Shown here: one piece after another, positions 10,752 to 22,283 of the stretch
How positions within the stretch are numbered: position 1 is the stretch's first letter
How the letters are laid out: every line of letters starts with the position of its first letter
Source: Lasiosphaeris hirsuta
Taxonomy: Eukaryota > Ascomycota > Sordariomycetes > Sordariales > Lasiosphaeriaceae
Direction: 5' to 3'
Assembly (NCBI GenBank): GCA_030549175.1
Contig: JAUKUA010000006.1
Location: forward strand, 3,720,001-3,784,000
DNA length: 64,000 nt
Position numbers and translations under genes: made by a program
Notes under the pieces: generated by a model
Told to the model about the DNA's origin: nothing
Database searches by the model: none
The model's input: only the letters and a program-made list of their open reading frames with translations

Positions 10752-11180
10752 TTTTTGAGGCTGAAAATTTTTGTAATAAAGCTGCCATCTGCTCTAATAC
10801 CTGGTCGGTCGGTTTGGGAGATCTCGAACAAAAAATTGTGCCGTTGTCAGAAACTTCAATGCCGCGGGGATTCATCCGCACGTGACAGCCACCCGGCTAA
10901 TGGCCCCTTTGGTAGCACCCACACAATTGGCCGCAGCTATTAGAGCACGTTAGCATCAACACCATAGTGCATCAGAAGAGCAGCTGATTTTTTAAGAGCG
11001 TGTAGCGAGCTATTGTTCGGATTGTGTCCAGCTATAGTACACATCACACATCCTAAAAACCTCTCACCGCCCTATAGCCACACTCGGAGCTTTACGAGAG
11101 GAAATAGTCGTCGTCAGTATCATACTAATAGGCTACCGTAGGTATGTACATGTATGACCCCCTTCTCATTTCTTCCCAGT
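10752..11180. other. Intergenic
   Basis: Upstream region of the GNAT gene and downstream of the small secreted protein gene. No gene seen. Confidence 0.5.
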
Positions 11181-11501
11181 CTACACACAAGCCGGCACCC
11201 TTGGAGTTCCTACATACTGGCAAAGCTTCCCTACGGCGCACGTGTACTGTGGGAGAAAAGCAGGATATGTGCCCATGGGGCTAACGCATTTCAACCACTT
11301 GCACTGCGTATGCGTGCTGTCGGTCCAAAGCCATGCCCAAGCTCCGACCGGGCAGGCCCTTGGGAGTATGTTTCCGGTAAAGTCGATGGTTGGAGTGCCA
11401 ACCGAAGTGGCGGAAGGGGTGGGAGTGGCATCTTTCGGTAGATCGGCAGCTGAGGTCACGCTGACGCTAGCGAGGAGGCCGAGGAGGAGCTGGGCGCGCA
11501 T
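11181..11501 (-). CDS. Small cysteine-rich secreted protein (effector-like)
   Basis: Single exon, 106 residues. A strong signal peptide (MRAQLLLGLLASVSVTSAA) precedes a Thr/Ser/Pro-rich spacer (ATPTPSATSVGTPT), then a compact C-terminal domain with six cysteines (ACPVG, TQCKW, KCVS, YTCAV, LCQY, ACV), enough for three disulfides. Size and composition fit small secreted proteins of fungi, a class that includes effectors and antimicrobial peptides. No named family recognised. Flanked by gene-poor DNA on both sides, a common setting for such genes. Confidence 0.7.
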   Translation of the reverse strand: MRAQLLLGLLASVSVTSAADLPKDATPTPSATSVGTPTIDFTGNILPRACPVGAWAWLWTDSTHTQCKWLKCVSPMGTYPAFLPQYTCAVGKLCQYVGTPRVPACV

Positions 11502-13405
11502 TTTGGCGAAATGGAGGGTTCTTTGGTCTAAAAGAGACTGGGTCGGTTGGTGAGTTCAGTATGGGGATAGTCATTGCCGTTTTCACACAGTCATGAAGGG
11601 CTTGGGGGCAGATGCTGAGATGACTGACCTGGAGAGGCTGCTTGGCCAACGTTGTAATGATACCGACTTTCATTGAGAATACTCATGAGAGGCGACACGT
11701 CTGACCTTATATGTCCAGCTGGACTCTTCAGGCAGTCCAATCCCCAGTATTATGACGCTCCGATTATCGCAGCTGGTTACCACTTGCCAAGTTGCCCTTA
11801 GGTAAAATATTGGGGGTGTTGTCGCGTTTGAGAACGGCCTTTCCGCACCCGGCTTACAGCGCGGCATGAAAAGCGCCTCCATGCAGGATTATGCACTAAA
11901 AGCTGCACGCTGATCAGATAAGATCAGATAACAACACCATACCCGGCGCAGCTGTGGCCGAGTGGCTGACTCCAGCTGCCCTAACTTGATCTGGAGGCTT
12001 GGAACCCCATGTTGAGCTCAAGAATTGGGCGGGGAGGGGGGAGGAACGGAGGAATCTTTTGTGTTCTTCTGGCAAGCATGCAGCTTTGGGGCGGATGTGT
12101 TAAGCATTGATCATGAGAATTGGTCACGATGGAAATCATGCTGGGAAAAAAGGAAGAGACATCGAGGCACTGGAAGGATGCTATAAATGGGGACAAAGGC
12201 TAAGCTGGATTCATTTCTCACCAAGAAAGAAGAACCTCGCCCGACAGTTGCTACCTCATTTGACTGGGTCAGGTAGCCACCCTAATAATTAAGTTCCTCT
12301 GCCCTACCCCAACTCCCGCTGCTATGGAGACAATGGTATCCTACATTTCGCCGGCCGCATCGGTAGTTTTCTTTCCTATCCCTCTACTGTAGGGAGTAAT
12401 GTGATGATATTGCTACCTAGGTGAGGGATAGATGGTATGTGTGGTGCGTCGTGCAGCGAAAAAGGTAGTGGCTGTCTGGATCTGGAGATATAGGTGGGTA
12501 GTGGGGCATAGGCCTCTGTGGGCACAGGCCACCGCCAACATCTACCGTTTATCTATCCCTTTGCTGAAACTAGCATCTCGAGGGCGGACTTCCCTCGGTG
12601 ATACAGATGCTCGCTCCAGGACCGTAGATTAGGTCTTCAGAGCGCTCAGTATAAAGTTTATCCGAGTACTTAGGCACCTTGAACCTCGCGGTAATATTGG
12701 CGTTTTCGTTGGAGCCTATGGTGGAGTTTAAGGAATAGAACTGCAAATAATGAGTAAGATGATATGGCAAATTGTTAGAGTGGCAGTGTGCTGTATTGCT
12801 ACTATCTGCTATGAAGAGTAGGATGTAAGATCCAGGAAGTGGGCTTATACCTACGCGAGGAAATAGGTGGTGGGCTGGAGCATTAGCCTATTGGCTTATA
12901 TAGGCGCGGCACCCTGTGTGCTTATGCGCCTGGGAGTGCCTAACTCCTAACATAAACAGCAACGTCACAAACTTCCAGTCGGCTCCGTTACACTTTCATA
13001 CAAATAAATATATATACTTTTACATCTTTCTCATATATTTTATCCTCATAACAGGGCTCGGGATACATAGAATTCTTTATCGCTGACTAAAGTCGAGTTT
13101 GACAAACTGCTAATAATTTTGGCAGGGGGAATTTGAGAAAAGAAGTTGGCGATACTCGCTGATCAGACTTTTTCAGGCTTCCTCGAGTTTTTACATGGTA
13201 CACTGGAATGGAATACCTGGCATGGGTGCCTAGTGTTACTCTAGCCTCCCAATCACAATCTGGAACGATGCCGCCAAGCCAAGCGCAACAGCTAGGGCTG
13301 AACCTAGCGCCGCGCATGTTCCAGTGCACATACCCCGTCCAACATGGCCAACGGCGCCAGCCTGATCTTTGCATCCCCCAACTCTCACTGTTTATTCTGA
13401 TCACG
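11502..13405. other. Gene-free stretch
   Basis: No open frame with recognisable motifs. From about 12,300 the DNA becomes moderately AT-rich. A tRNA-like start (gctgtggccgagtggc, 11,951) lacks a matching T arm and is rejected. The final 200 bp are the upstream region of the CorA-like gene. Confidence 0.45.
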
Positions 13406-14743
13406 ATGCAAGGCCTCCGGAAACGAGCCCTCTCGGGCCTCAAACACATCACTTTCGCCCCAGCTCCGTACGAGCATGAGCTCATCAGCGTCCCGTCACC
13501 TGGTGCGCCGCTCATGCGCGCCACCCAACCCCTATCCCAAATGCTCGAGAGCTTTACCGATGGCGCGCATGCACCTCCGGCCCTCAGGCTCGTCAAATTG
13601 CGTATCCTACACCCCACGCTCGACAAGTTGACGGGCCCGCACACCATCAACGCGCCGCACGACGAAGTAACCCGGCTCTGGGAATTATTCGACCTAGACC
13701 CGACAACATTACATCTGCTCACCAAGGGAATCCAGGGCTTCAACCAGCACCGACCGCTTGCATGGGATCAAACCGCCAAGGCCGTCTACTTCATGGCCAG
13801 CTCCTTCACCTACAGCATCATCTGGACGTACACCGTCGCAACCCGCTCGACAAGTGGCGTCGTAATCGTGCGGCACAAGGACATTGCGGACCGCGACTTT
13901 GAGCAGTTCTGCGACGTCCTGGCCACACAATCCAACATCGCCACCCATCCACTCTGCCCCTCCCTTGCGCTCACCGTGCAGACAATGGACGCCGTCTACC
14001 GCGGCACGCTTGAATGCCAAGGGCAGGTCGCGAGCGTCGAGGTCGTGACGGGTTTCAGCCCCTTCAACGCCCCCAGCAGCGGCACCCCTCCCTGGGGGAG
14101 CGGAGCGGCACTTTCGTCCGAATTAGGCGTTGTCCCCCCCGGGGCGCCGGGCAGCAGCGGCAACAGCAAGATCGAAGCACCGACGAGCCAAAGCCTTGAC
14201 AAAATCACGGTTGCATCCCGCAACATCGGCGCTGTTCTCGTCCACCTCGAGGACGACGCCCGGCAGCTCCGCGCCCTGCAGCGTGCCACTGACTCGCTTT
14301 GCCGAGCGGGGTTTGCAAACATGCCCAGCTGTAGTGGTGAAGCGACCGAGGTGTTGTCGGCTATCCAGGCGTTGAGGCAGCAGATGGATTCGTGGGAGGT
14401 GCGGGTTGACTACCTCCGGGAGAGGGCCAAGAACCAACTCGCCGTCTTGTTCAACTTGATTGCGAGATATGACGCGGCCGCCGGCATTGCTGTGAGCCGC
14501 GCGGCGAAGAAGGATAGCTCTTCGATGAAGGCTATTGCTGTCATGACGATGGCTTTTCTGCCGGCTACCTTCTTGGCGGCGCTTTTTGCCATGCCTTCTC
14601 TCCCATCCGTGGTCCAGGAGCAGTTTTGGATATACTGGGCCGTTGCCATCCCGGCTACGGCCTTGGTTTTTGCCGTCGTTGGTTTCATATCGGGGGAGAG
14701 GGAAGAGGGGGTCGCTTGGTATTCACGGCTCGGATTGAAGTAG
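13406..14743 (+). CDS. CorA-like two-TM membrane protein
   Basis: Single exon, 445 residues from the ATG at 13406 (context CACGATGC); the frame is open to an ATG at 13208. The C-terminus has the CorA-like layout: a long alpha-helical region (ALRQQMDSWEVRVDYLRERA then KNQLAVLFNLIARYDAAA), followed by two membrane helices (AVMTMAFLPATFLAALFAM and WIYWAVAIPATALVFAVVG). MTMAFLPATFLAALFAMP replaces the GMN signature of true Mg2+ channels, so metal transport should not be assumed. The middle region (TRLWELFDLDPTTLHLL; AVYFMASSFTYSIIW) fits the fungal CorA-like family found near incompatibility genes. Function unknown. Confidence 0.85.
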   Translation: MQGLRKRALSGLKHITFAPAPYEHELISVPSPGAPLMRATQPLSQMLESFTDGAHAPPALRLVKLRILHPTLDKLTGPHTINAPHDEVTRLWELFDLDPTTLHLLTKGIQGFNQHRPLAWDQTAKAVYFMASSFTYSIIWTYTVATRSTSGVVIVRHKDIADRDFEQFCDVLATQSNIATHPLCPSLALTVQTMDAVYRGTLECQGQVASVEVVTGFSPFNAPSSGTPPWGSGAALSSELGVVPPGAPGSSGNSKIEAPTSQSLDKITVASRNIGAVLVHLEDDARQLRALQRATDSLCRAGFANMPSCSGEATEVLSAIQALRQQMDSWEVRVDYLRERAKNQLAVLFNLIARYDAAAGIAVSRAAKKDSSSMKAIAVMTMAFLPATFLAALFAMPSLPSVVQEQFWIYWAVAIPATALVFAVVGFISGEREEGVAWYSRLGLK

Positions 14744-14815
14744 AAGCAGAATACATGATTTCAACACCACTCTCAGGCACTACGCCTTCTCTTCTCCCAA
14801 TGGCTTGGTATATGT

Positions 14816-15131
14816 CTAGGTGTTTGGATTCGTAGTATTTGCCGACTCTGTTGGACCCGAAGCGTCGCCAGGCCCAGCAAGGCTCGCTGCGATGAATACA
14901 ACAAGGACCGCAGTACATGCCGCGGTGGCAGCCAAGACACTCCTTGCCGCTACTGTCCGTGGCACCAAGCGCCAGTGCTGGACTGAAAAGAATCACCGCC
15001 ACGGATGTCATGATCAGCGACACATTGACTACTGGAAACGTGGTCATGATGACAGTCGGGAGGATGAGGGCAATGCCACCGAACATTGCCATGATAAACC
15101 TCGAAATCGAAGCCCGTGACTGGGACGGAGC
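14816..15131 (-). pseudogene. DUF6594-like membrane protein, frameshifted 3' end
   Basis: Minus-strand frame reads SQSRASISRFIMAMFGGIAL and PTVIMTTFPVVNVSLIMTS, then ALALGATDSSGKE. It then shifts by one base (GAGTGTCTTGG, one extra T) and continues LAATAACTAVLVVFIAASLA and GPGDASGP to TAG at 14816. The three hydrophobic segments and their spacing match the C-terminal membrane region of fungal DUF6594 proteins (sRf.mA..GG.aLi.Pm.im...). At 15132-15134 an in-frame TAG, then LINE-derived sequence, replaces the upstream part. A dead remnant beside an intact CorA-like gene. Confidence 0.6.
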
Positions 15132-15171
15132 CTACGGTATTGAAGTAACCCCGGTGGTCTGAAGGGTGGTC

Positions 15172-15330
15172 AGGGTGTACAGGAGGCCAAGGGGACCCTC
15201 GGCTCTCGAGGAGCTGACCAACTGGCGGCTCAGGGTAGCTAGGATCCTAGTGGTAGGGGACTTTAACGCAGCCCACCCAAGCTGGCAGAGCACGCGGCAG
15301 GCTGACGCCCCCGGAAAGGCAGTCAACCAG
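15172..15330 (+). mobile_element. LINE (Tad/I-like) endonuclease fragment
   Basis: Frame reads RVYRRPRGPSALEELTNWRL then ARILVVGDFNAAHPSWQST and ends NQ-stop. VYR.P.gp....L...l......lVVGDFNa.HPsWq is the hallmark of the apurinic-like endonuclease domain of fungal non-LTR retrotransposons, with the catalytic GDFN block. Only about 53 codons remain. It abuts the broken end of the DUF6594-like gene, which suggests insertion or rearrangement there. Confidence 0.8.
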
Positions 15331-15925
15331 TAAGCTATGGCTAATGGCTAAGTGCCCCCCCCCCCTTCCTTCCCCCGGGTCACGTTGAAACCCCTCTTAC
15401 TTGACAAGTATAGCAGTGGAGACCCCGCTGTACGAGAGTTTCAAGAACCGCTAATACCTTCTGAATCTGAGGGCTATACCCATTAGAGATTGGAGATTGA
15501 GCTGTGTTTTAATGAATTTAGGGGACAGGCGGATATGGGACTCCCAGAAAGCACGTTATAATGCACTTGGAAATAGGCCGCTCTGACCGGGCTCCGGTGT
15601 TTAATCCAGTTAGTCGTCTCGTTTTTGTCTACATGTAGATATGGCGCGTGCCTATCACAGGCTGCCTGCAATTCACTTACTCCCCTCTACCGTCTTACGT
15701 CAAGTGGCTCCTCCGAGGCTAAGATTGCGGTGCGAAACCGCCCCAATGTCACAGGCAAAGATCAAAACTTCCAAGACCTCCTGGGCAAGATCAAGCGTAC
15801 TATAAGGATGGTAGAAAATGGAAACTAGGCAATGTTTTTTTTTTTTAACAGAAGATAGGAATACAATAATTCCCAAGACGTCAAGCCCATCAACACACAG
15901 AAACATGGTGGCACGTTGGCACGGG
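15331..15925. other. Intergenic
   Basis: Contains polyC (15,354-15,365) and a polyT run (15,834-15,846); no gene seen. Forms the 3' flank of the metalloprotease gene. Confidence 0.5.
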
Positions 15926-18475
15926 CTAGACGTGCTTCAGAATCCAAATCGTCCCCGTCGCATTCGTTCGGTACACCACCAAATGATCCGCCAGCCCCGA
16001 TCCCTTGTAGTCAAATGCATACATCTTGTCCTGCTCACTCTTCATATCGAACCCACCAACCCCGGCGCCCGGATCCCCTTCGGCATGTACGGCACGCCAC
16101 CCACCCCCGTCCCTCGCCACGACCCAAAACGTCCCGGTGCCGGGCCGGTAGAAGGCAACGTGGTCACTCCTCCCGCTGTGCGTCCAATCATAGGCAAATG
16201 CCACATCGCTCACGCTCTTGAGGTTGAACCCGGCAATCCCGATCCCCGGATCCCCAACGCTGAACACGGCCCGGAATACCCCGCCGTTGTTCCGGACGAC
16301 CCAAAACGTGCCGGTTCCCGGACGGTACAGGGCGATGTGGTCCATCTTCCCACCCCCACCGTAGTCAAAGGCAAACGCGCGGTCCCTCTTGCTGCGCAGG
16401 TTGAACCCGCCGATGCCCTTCCCCGGGTCGCCCTCGGCATAGACGGGGGTGAAGGCGCCGTTCCTGTCGTTGCGCAGGATCCAGATGGTGCCGGCGCCCG
16501 GGCGGTAGATGGCAAGGTGGTCTTGCTTGCCCGAGTGGTCGTAGTCGAAGGCGAAGATGCGGTCCTCGACGCTGCTCAGGTCAAAGCCGCCGATTCCCGT
16601 GCCGGGGTCGCCCTGGGCGTAGACGGGGGTGAAGGTGCCGTTCCTGTCGTTGCGCAGGATCCAGATGGTTCCAGTCCCCGGGCGGTAGAAGACCATGTGG
16701 TCGAGCTTGCCGGTGCTGTCGTAATCGAAGGCGAGGCCGCGGTCGCCGGCGCTGCGCAGGTTGTACCCGCCGATGCCGGACCCGGGGTCTCCCTCGGCGT
16801 AGACGGGGGAGAAGGCGCCAGCGGCGTTGCGCAGGATCCAGACGGTGCCGGTTCCCGGGCGGTAGAGGACCATGTGGTCGAGCTTTCCGGTGCTGGCGTA
16901 GTCGAAGGCGAAGGACAGGTCGCGCGCGGACCCGAGGTTGAACCCGCCAATGCCGGAGCCGGGCTGGCCTTGCTGGTACACGGGGGAGAAGGGCCCATTG
17001 ACGGTGACGTCCATGAACATGGCCGGGGCCGAGTCAGAGATGCTCGTGACCGAGACCGAGGTCTCCTTGTTGGCATCGTAGGACCGACTGTTGGGGCTGG
17101 ACCACGCGTTGAACGTCACGTTGCGTGTGGCCCCAGGGAAGGGGTCGCCGCTGTCTCCCTTGCCGCCGGACTTGGTTGCGAGCTGGTTCTTGCCGTCGGC
17201 TTGCATCAGGGCGACCTTGTAGTGGGATTCGTCCGTGTTGTGCTTCACCGTCTCGTCGACGTGCCAGACGAAGAGCCCGGTGCCGGGGAGTCCAGCGTCG
17301 TATCTTGTGTTTTGGCGGTTCTCGAGGAGGAAGTACTCGTCGCCGCCGGCACCGTTAGTCCAGAGCCGATGGACGGTGCGCGAGTCCTTGACCTCGTCGA
17401 GCCTGATGGAGCGGTTTTGGGTCTCGACGATGACTTTCACCCACCCCTGGCTGACTTTGCACCATGCGGACGGATGGCAGGGTTTCGAGCCGCGAGGGAG
17501 GCCAGGGACGGTCAACCACGACCCGCCCGCCATGAGACACCACGATCCGAGCCCCGAGGAGCTGCTATCGCCGTCGTAGAGGTCGGGCCAGCTGAACACG
17601 AGGTGGCCAATCTCGTGGACGGTAACGCCCAGGAGGGCATCTTCGGGAATGGTCACGAAACCGTAGACACTAACGCTGCCGACGGGGATGGGATCTTTGT
17701 CGACGTAATACTGTATCGACCAGATCTTGTTCACGTCACGGTCTATCTCGGCGCCCGAGCCGGCGTGCACAACGACAAAGGCATCGACGAGTCCGTTGCT
17801 GTTGTTGTCGTACGAAGACAGATCGTGGGTGGCCTTGATGGTATCGAGCGTGTCTCGAGCCATCGTCTGGCTGTTGGGCTCCGTGTTGCCCGTGCCCGAT
17901 TCCCTATTCGCGTACTCGGTCATCTTCAGAGGCAGAGTAAAAGGGCCGATGACTTCTCCCGTGAAGGAGACGGCACCGCCGCTGACTTCGCGGTAATACT
18001 CATTGACACTCCCCATGGGGCCGAAGAAGAGGCTATTAAAGTATTGAACTCTGCCGCTGGACATCTTCTGGTCGGGGAATTCCACCAGAACGACAATCGT
18101 GCTGATTTGTTAGTCCCATGCTCTGGTTTTTTTTTTTTTTTAAAGAGAATACAGATATGTGACTCGGACCCACCGGATGGCACCTCGCAGAGGAGCTCGT
18201 TCAAGCGCGGCCTTTCTCATATCCCCGATGGAGGTGCCCACTGGGAACCGAGACGGCGGAATGACGGCTCCGTCGTTCAATCCCAACCTTGTGGAGGTTG
18301 GGTTGCCGAGCCGACTCATACCTGTTCTCGCGGCTAACGACAGGAGGTGCGGGCCTGGGCCGCTACTACTGCCATCGGCAGTGGAAGCCGTCTCCTGGGC
18401 CAGGCGTGTGACCAGGTCCGGATGCGGTGGGCAAAGACACGGCCCTCCATTGCGGTGATCACGTACCGAATCCAT
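15926..18475 (-). CDS. M6-type metalloprotease with six C-terminal FG-GAP-like repeats
   Basis: Two exons, 18475-18174 and 18101-15926, joined ATC CG|C ACG across a 72-nt intron; 825 residues. The N-terminus has CLCPPHPDLV, typical of fungal M6 proteins. The catalytic part includes RTIVVLVEFPDQ, DAFVVVHAGSGAE and the zinc motif HEIGHLVFSWPDLYD (HExxH at about residues 263-267), as in immune-inhibitor-A-like M6 peptidases. WCLMAGGSW is the downstream Met-turn region. From about residue 494 six repeats of about 49 residues follow, each with the pattern VY..GDPG.GIGGFN, AFDY...GK.DH, YRPGTGT.WILRN. These probably form a beta-propeller or carbohydrate/lipid-binding module. No signal peptide is visible despite the usual extracellular role of M6 enzymes. 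Long opposite-strand open frames here are shadows. Confidence 0.92.
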
Positions 18476-19499
18476 AATGATTGAGTGGTAGTACCCCGAA
18501 GTATTCGTGTGATCAAGGAATATGTGCTGGGACATGTATTTTTCGTGGAAGGGAGGAAACAGGGAGACGGATGAGCAGCTCAAGGGACAAGAGTCCAACT
18601 TGAACACGATTGCTATTGCTATATACAGACAGTACTGGACGCGAAAAGCTACTTCGAGACGTCGTGGTGTCCCACGAGAGAGTCGGATGACTACAACCTT
18701 TGATTTCGTCACTCTCAGCTCGCCTCCGTCACACCAATACACCATCAGACTGCGGGTTGTTGCGGCTTCAGGCGATGTGCTCAGATCGCCGTAGTTCAAC
18801 CAATCAACAGCTTGCTAGGGGCACCCGGCTCTGTTGGGACCGCTCCTACATGATAGGTGCCGAATAACAGGATGCTCGCTCTACAAATCATTACATGTCT
18901 AAAAATCCCCGTACTTTAACAGATACCCAGCAGATACGGCTCTCAAAGCTGAGGTTAGTATTAAGGGTGTTATGTCCAGGTCAAGTCACATCTTGTGAAG
19001 TTAGCTGTCTCATTTCGTTGCGTGATACAGACCAGGCTCTAATGGCGCCGTTTTGTAGGGCTGAGGGATTCTGCGTGGCGTCGGGCCAAGAGAACGCCTA
19101 TCACTATCACCTCAGTGCTGTCAGTAATCTCCGTGGCGTTTCTTTCGAGCTTGGCAACTACCCAGCATTGGTAGTACCACCTAGAAGCCGGACACACTAC
19201 ACCGCCCCTTCGAGTCACCTTTGCGAACAAAACGAAGACGTAGATTTATCATGGCCCAGCCATGCAAGCTGCCAAGAAGGCTGCTGGAAGGGCAGTCAAG
19301 AGTCTAATCGCCCTTGGTACGCCACGAGGCTACTAGCCAGCTGAATGGCACATGAGGCGGTTGCGCAAGACCTTTCGTATGCCCAGTTATAATTCATTCC
19401 TCGAGACATGATCCGGTCAGCATCGGTACGGCCAGGCTCACGCAATTGGTGATTGATGTCTCAGTCTCTTTCTCTGGTAGGAATCAAAAGCCATGGCCA
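18476..19499. other. Intergenic with unassigned open frames
   Basis: A 149-codon plus frame (18895-19344) shows no motif and poor coding character. I do not call it a gene. The first 200 bp are the upstream region of the metalloprotease gene. Confidence 0.4.
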
Positions 19500-19760
19500 C
19501 ACTAGTACCTAGTACATGTCAGAAACACGGCACACTGGATTCGGTGGGGCTGATGGGATTGCAACTGATGTGATTATATCGCTTGTCAGTTCCTGACTTC
19601 CACCAGAACCTCCTTCTTCATAAACTATTCTGTAGGATTCAGCTTTGTCACTACAGTGGCTTAGGCTCACTAGCGTTCTGACAGTGCTAGGCATCTAGTC
19701 TGTGGACCGAACCCCTTTCTTTCTAGTAGGCTCAAAGAAAGAGTTCCGTAGCAAAGTATC
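19500..19760 (-). repeat. Possible diverged LTR relic
   Basis: The minus-strand block GACTAGATGCCTAGCACTG (about 19,682-19,700) matches GACTAGATGCCTGGCACTG in the copia LTR at about 2,240-2,260 with one difference. A loosely similar AGCC(T/A)AGCCAC block lies downstream in both. Imperfect inverted ends (TGTCAGAA at 19,516; TTCTGACA at 19,677) are also present. Boundaries are not resolved. Confidence 0.35.
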
Positions 19761-21761
19761 AGTATATAACAGTACTAAAGATACAATTGTGAAAGAATGA
19801 ATTACTTTCTTCTTACTTACTTGATATAAGGCTAGATACAGGTTGGGAAATATTTCAACTCCAGCCTAACATTGGTCTTATATATAAAGATAGCTAAAAT
19901 AGGTTCCCCTTTCTGGTAATATAGTGCGATTAATTTGTCGGCGTAAAGTGGTCTACTTCGCGAAGCTAAGCAGGTGAGATATCCTGTCAATATCTAAAAT
20001 CAAGGCTCGCTACAAAGCAAATGGAGAAATCCAGGCTTGTATTTACATCGATTTATAAGATTTGTACCTAATTTTTGAGTCAAAATTAGTTTTGGTTTTA
20101 TCAATAAACTTGTAAATATCCGGAGTTAATAACTAATATTATCTGTAAAAATAGAGAATACCTTAGAGATTACCGCTAAATTAGCTCTTACCGACCAGGA
20201 ACCACATTAACGGAGCTAATTATAAGTGTTATATTGATCACCTGGGAATATCTGGTTTGAAGGAAAAAGCCTGTAATACTTTTTTTGGTCCGTGCGGCAA
20301 TTGAACTGAATATCCCTGCTTTGAATATATATTGAGGGGGATATAGTAAAACCGTATAGAATGACTGGTGACGAAAAAGTTGGGTTTAGATAAGCCCCGG
20401 GCTTAGGTTAACATGTTTTATAAGCGAGTACGCTACTTTCCCTAACCCAACCACAATTATTCACAATTACACTACTATAACACTAGGAAATAACAATAAC
20501 TGAACCAGAAGTAGATGAATCTGATGATCCTCTAGCCTCTTAACAGGCGCGTGCATTATGGCTAGACTTACCGCACATACAATAACTCTGAATCTTCGTA
20601 CGAGACCCCCCTATACTGCTACCATTTGGCCGTGTGTCTTAGGTTTCTAGCCCACCCACAGCCTTCTGGGCCAGTAGATCCCGTGCCTCTTATACAGTGA
20701 GAGACCCTCTGAGCTGTACATGTGTTTTTTACCCCTCCGTCTCTGACTAAGCTCCTCATTAGCCTTTCGTAATACCAAGACCCCGGTACGAAGAAGGGCC
20801 ACTTCGTGTGTTATAACTATTCTACCTATCACTTACTAGGCTATAGTAACTAGTATAGATGTGAGAGGTACCTTAGTAGTTAGATATCCGGCCTTTACCA
20901 AGGTCTTTTTACGAGGTAGCCTCTTGGGGGTTTTGTGATATCTGAGATAGCTAAGGTAATAGTTCATAGGAAGAATTACCTAGAGAAGAAAATACTGGGG
21001 TATAATGGGAGAAGAAAATATCCCATTAACTGTCGAAGAAAGGGAGTTGACCATATCTTTAGGTGCCGCGGTATTAAAACGGGGTTAAAATCTCTGCATT
21101 TATTTATTTATTCAGTTCCTCTGAAGCATGTGACATGGTATTTCGATGCCCAAGCCCCTAGACCTCACTGGCGACTCAGTGCGGGGTCGGTGTTTAATGA
21201 AGCTGGTAAGAGGCCGAGGGAGGTCAGATGATATGGCCGCAGGCTTCCGTTTTCAAATGTGCCTTACAAGGGGGTTCTAAGTTGGTCACGCGAGTATTCA
21301 GTAAAATAGCGAGGAAAAGGACAAACCTGTCCCTAGTTGGACCATTGAACAATTTGGCTCTTGATAATGGAACTTAATGGCCTTAAGCTTCTCTGTGAAA
21401 GAGTCCGGTTCTTGCCGTTGCCGACTAGCACTATCTTGGGTTGGTTGATGTAACATGTCTCGAGTGGGTTTTTCGAACCCCCCCCGGTAACATGAGGTTG
21501 TATGTATTTGAGTTGGTGATACTATGGTGGGATGGCGGGACTAGGCATCAATCGCATCTACATTGCGCGATTTGTCCTGAAGGCTAGTATCTACCTATGT
21601 TTGACATAACAGGAACGAATACCAAACCATGGCGTGGATGGTAGGTATCTAGATAAGATGGTAACCAAAAGATCAGAATTTTCCATATGTAGCCACCTAT
21701 CGACCAAAAGGTGCTCCCGCAGATTAGACCAAAGTTACGGTTTCAACTTGGGCATTCCCCT
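19761..21761. other. AT-rich island, no readable gene
   Basis: TA-rich, stop-dense sequence like that at 3.9-5.3 kb. No transposon or gene motif can be read. A 98-codon frame at 20935-21231 has no family resemblance and is not called. Confidence 0.5.
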
Positions 21762-22283
21762 TTAAAAAAAGTTGGAGCACTCGTCTCTTGTATACCCAAA
21801 CCCAATCCGACGAGAGCAAGATACGGGAGTATCCGTCGCTCCATGCCGAACAAGAACTAGGAAGACGTTGCCAGAATAGCTTGGCTCCCCAATCTTCAAG
21901 CAATAGATATGCTGCGCACCAGTGTCATCACCAGAGTCGTACAGCAAGTAGCCGAACGGCAACCCCATAGAGTAATAGAGCGGAGTGTATCTTACTCTGC
22001 GTAGGGCCATCATAGCCCCATGGAAATCCTTTTCAAATCGCCCACAGCACGACGCCTATCGAAGCGGGCTTGAGACAGTCATCTGGATGCTACTAGGCTT
22101 TCCGTACGGATTCGATACTGGTGTATCCATCTCGACGCCTTGGAATATGACGCAGGGCTTGTCAGTTCGTGGGGCCAGAGCCTTCGTACCTGGAGATGTA
22201 TATCTCAGGTCGACGTAACAAGATAGGTATATCTCCTCCAGACAGAAGGCGCTAAACGCGGCACTGCTCAGAAAGCATGTCAC
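21762..22283 (-). pseudogene. Possible broken orphan gene
   Basis: One frame runs from ATG 22283 to TAA 21762 (174 codons) with a single internal TAG at 22056-22058 (SSPLR*ASCCGRF), again a possible CAG to TAG. The N-terminus (MTCFLSSAAFSAFCLEEIYL) is hydrophobic and signal-like. Later segments (PLYYSMGLPFGYLLYDSG) look protein-like. No family recognised. Could be chance in a gene-poor region. Confidence 0.3.

Noticed and set aside
11951..12010. tRNA-like start (gctgtggccgagtggc)
   Set aside because: Resembles the 5' half of tRNA-Ser/Leu, but no T-loop GTTCNANNC or closing acceptor stem follows.
15818..18337. 839-codon plus-strand open frame
   Set aside because: Shadow of the M6 metalloprotease; its apparent repeats (EGEDAVLDAAQV-like) are the antisense of the protease's real repeats.
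19948..19985. 5S rRNA-like gaagctaagcaggtgagat
   Set aside because: Only one short internal-promoter-like block; the remaining 5S sequence is absent.
20935..21231. 98-codon plus frame
   Set aside because: Lies in a TA-rich island, no motif, no supporting exon signals.
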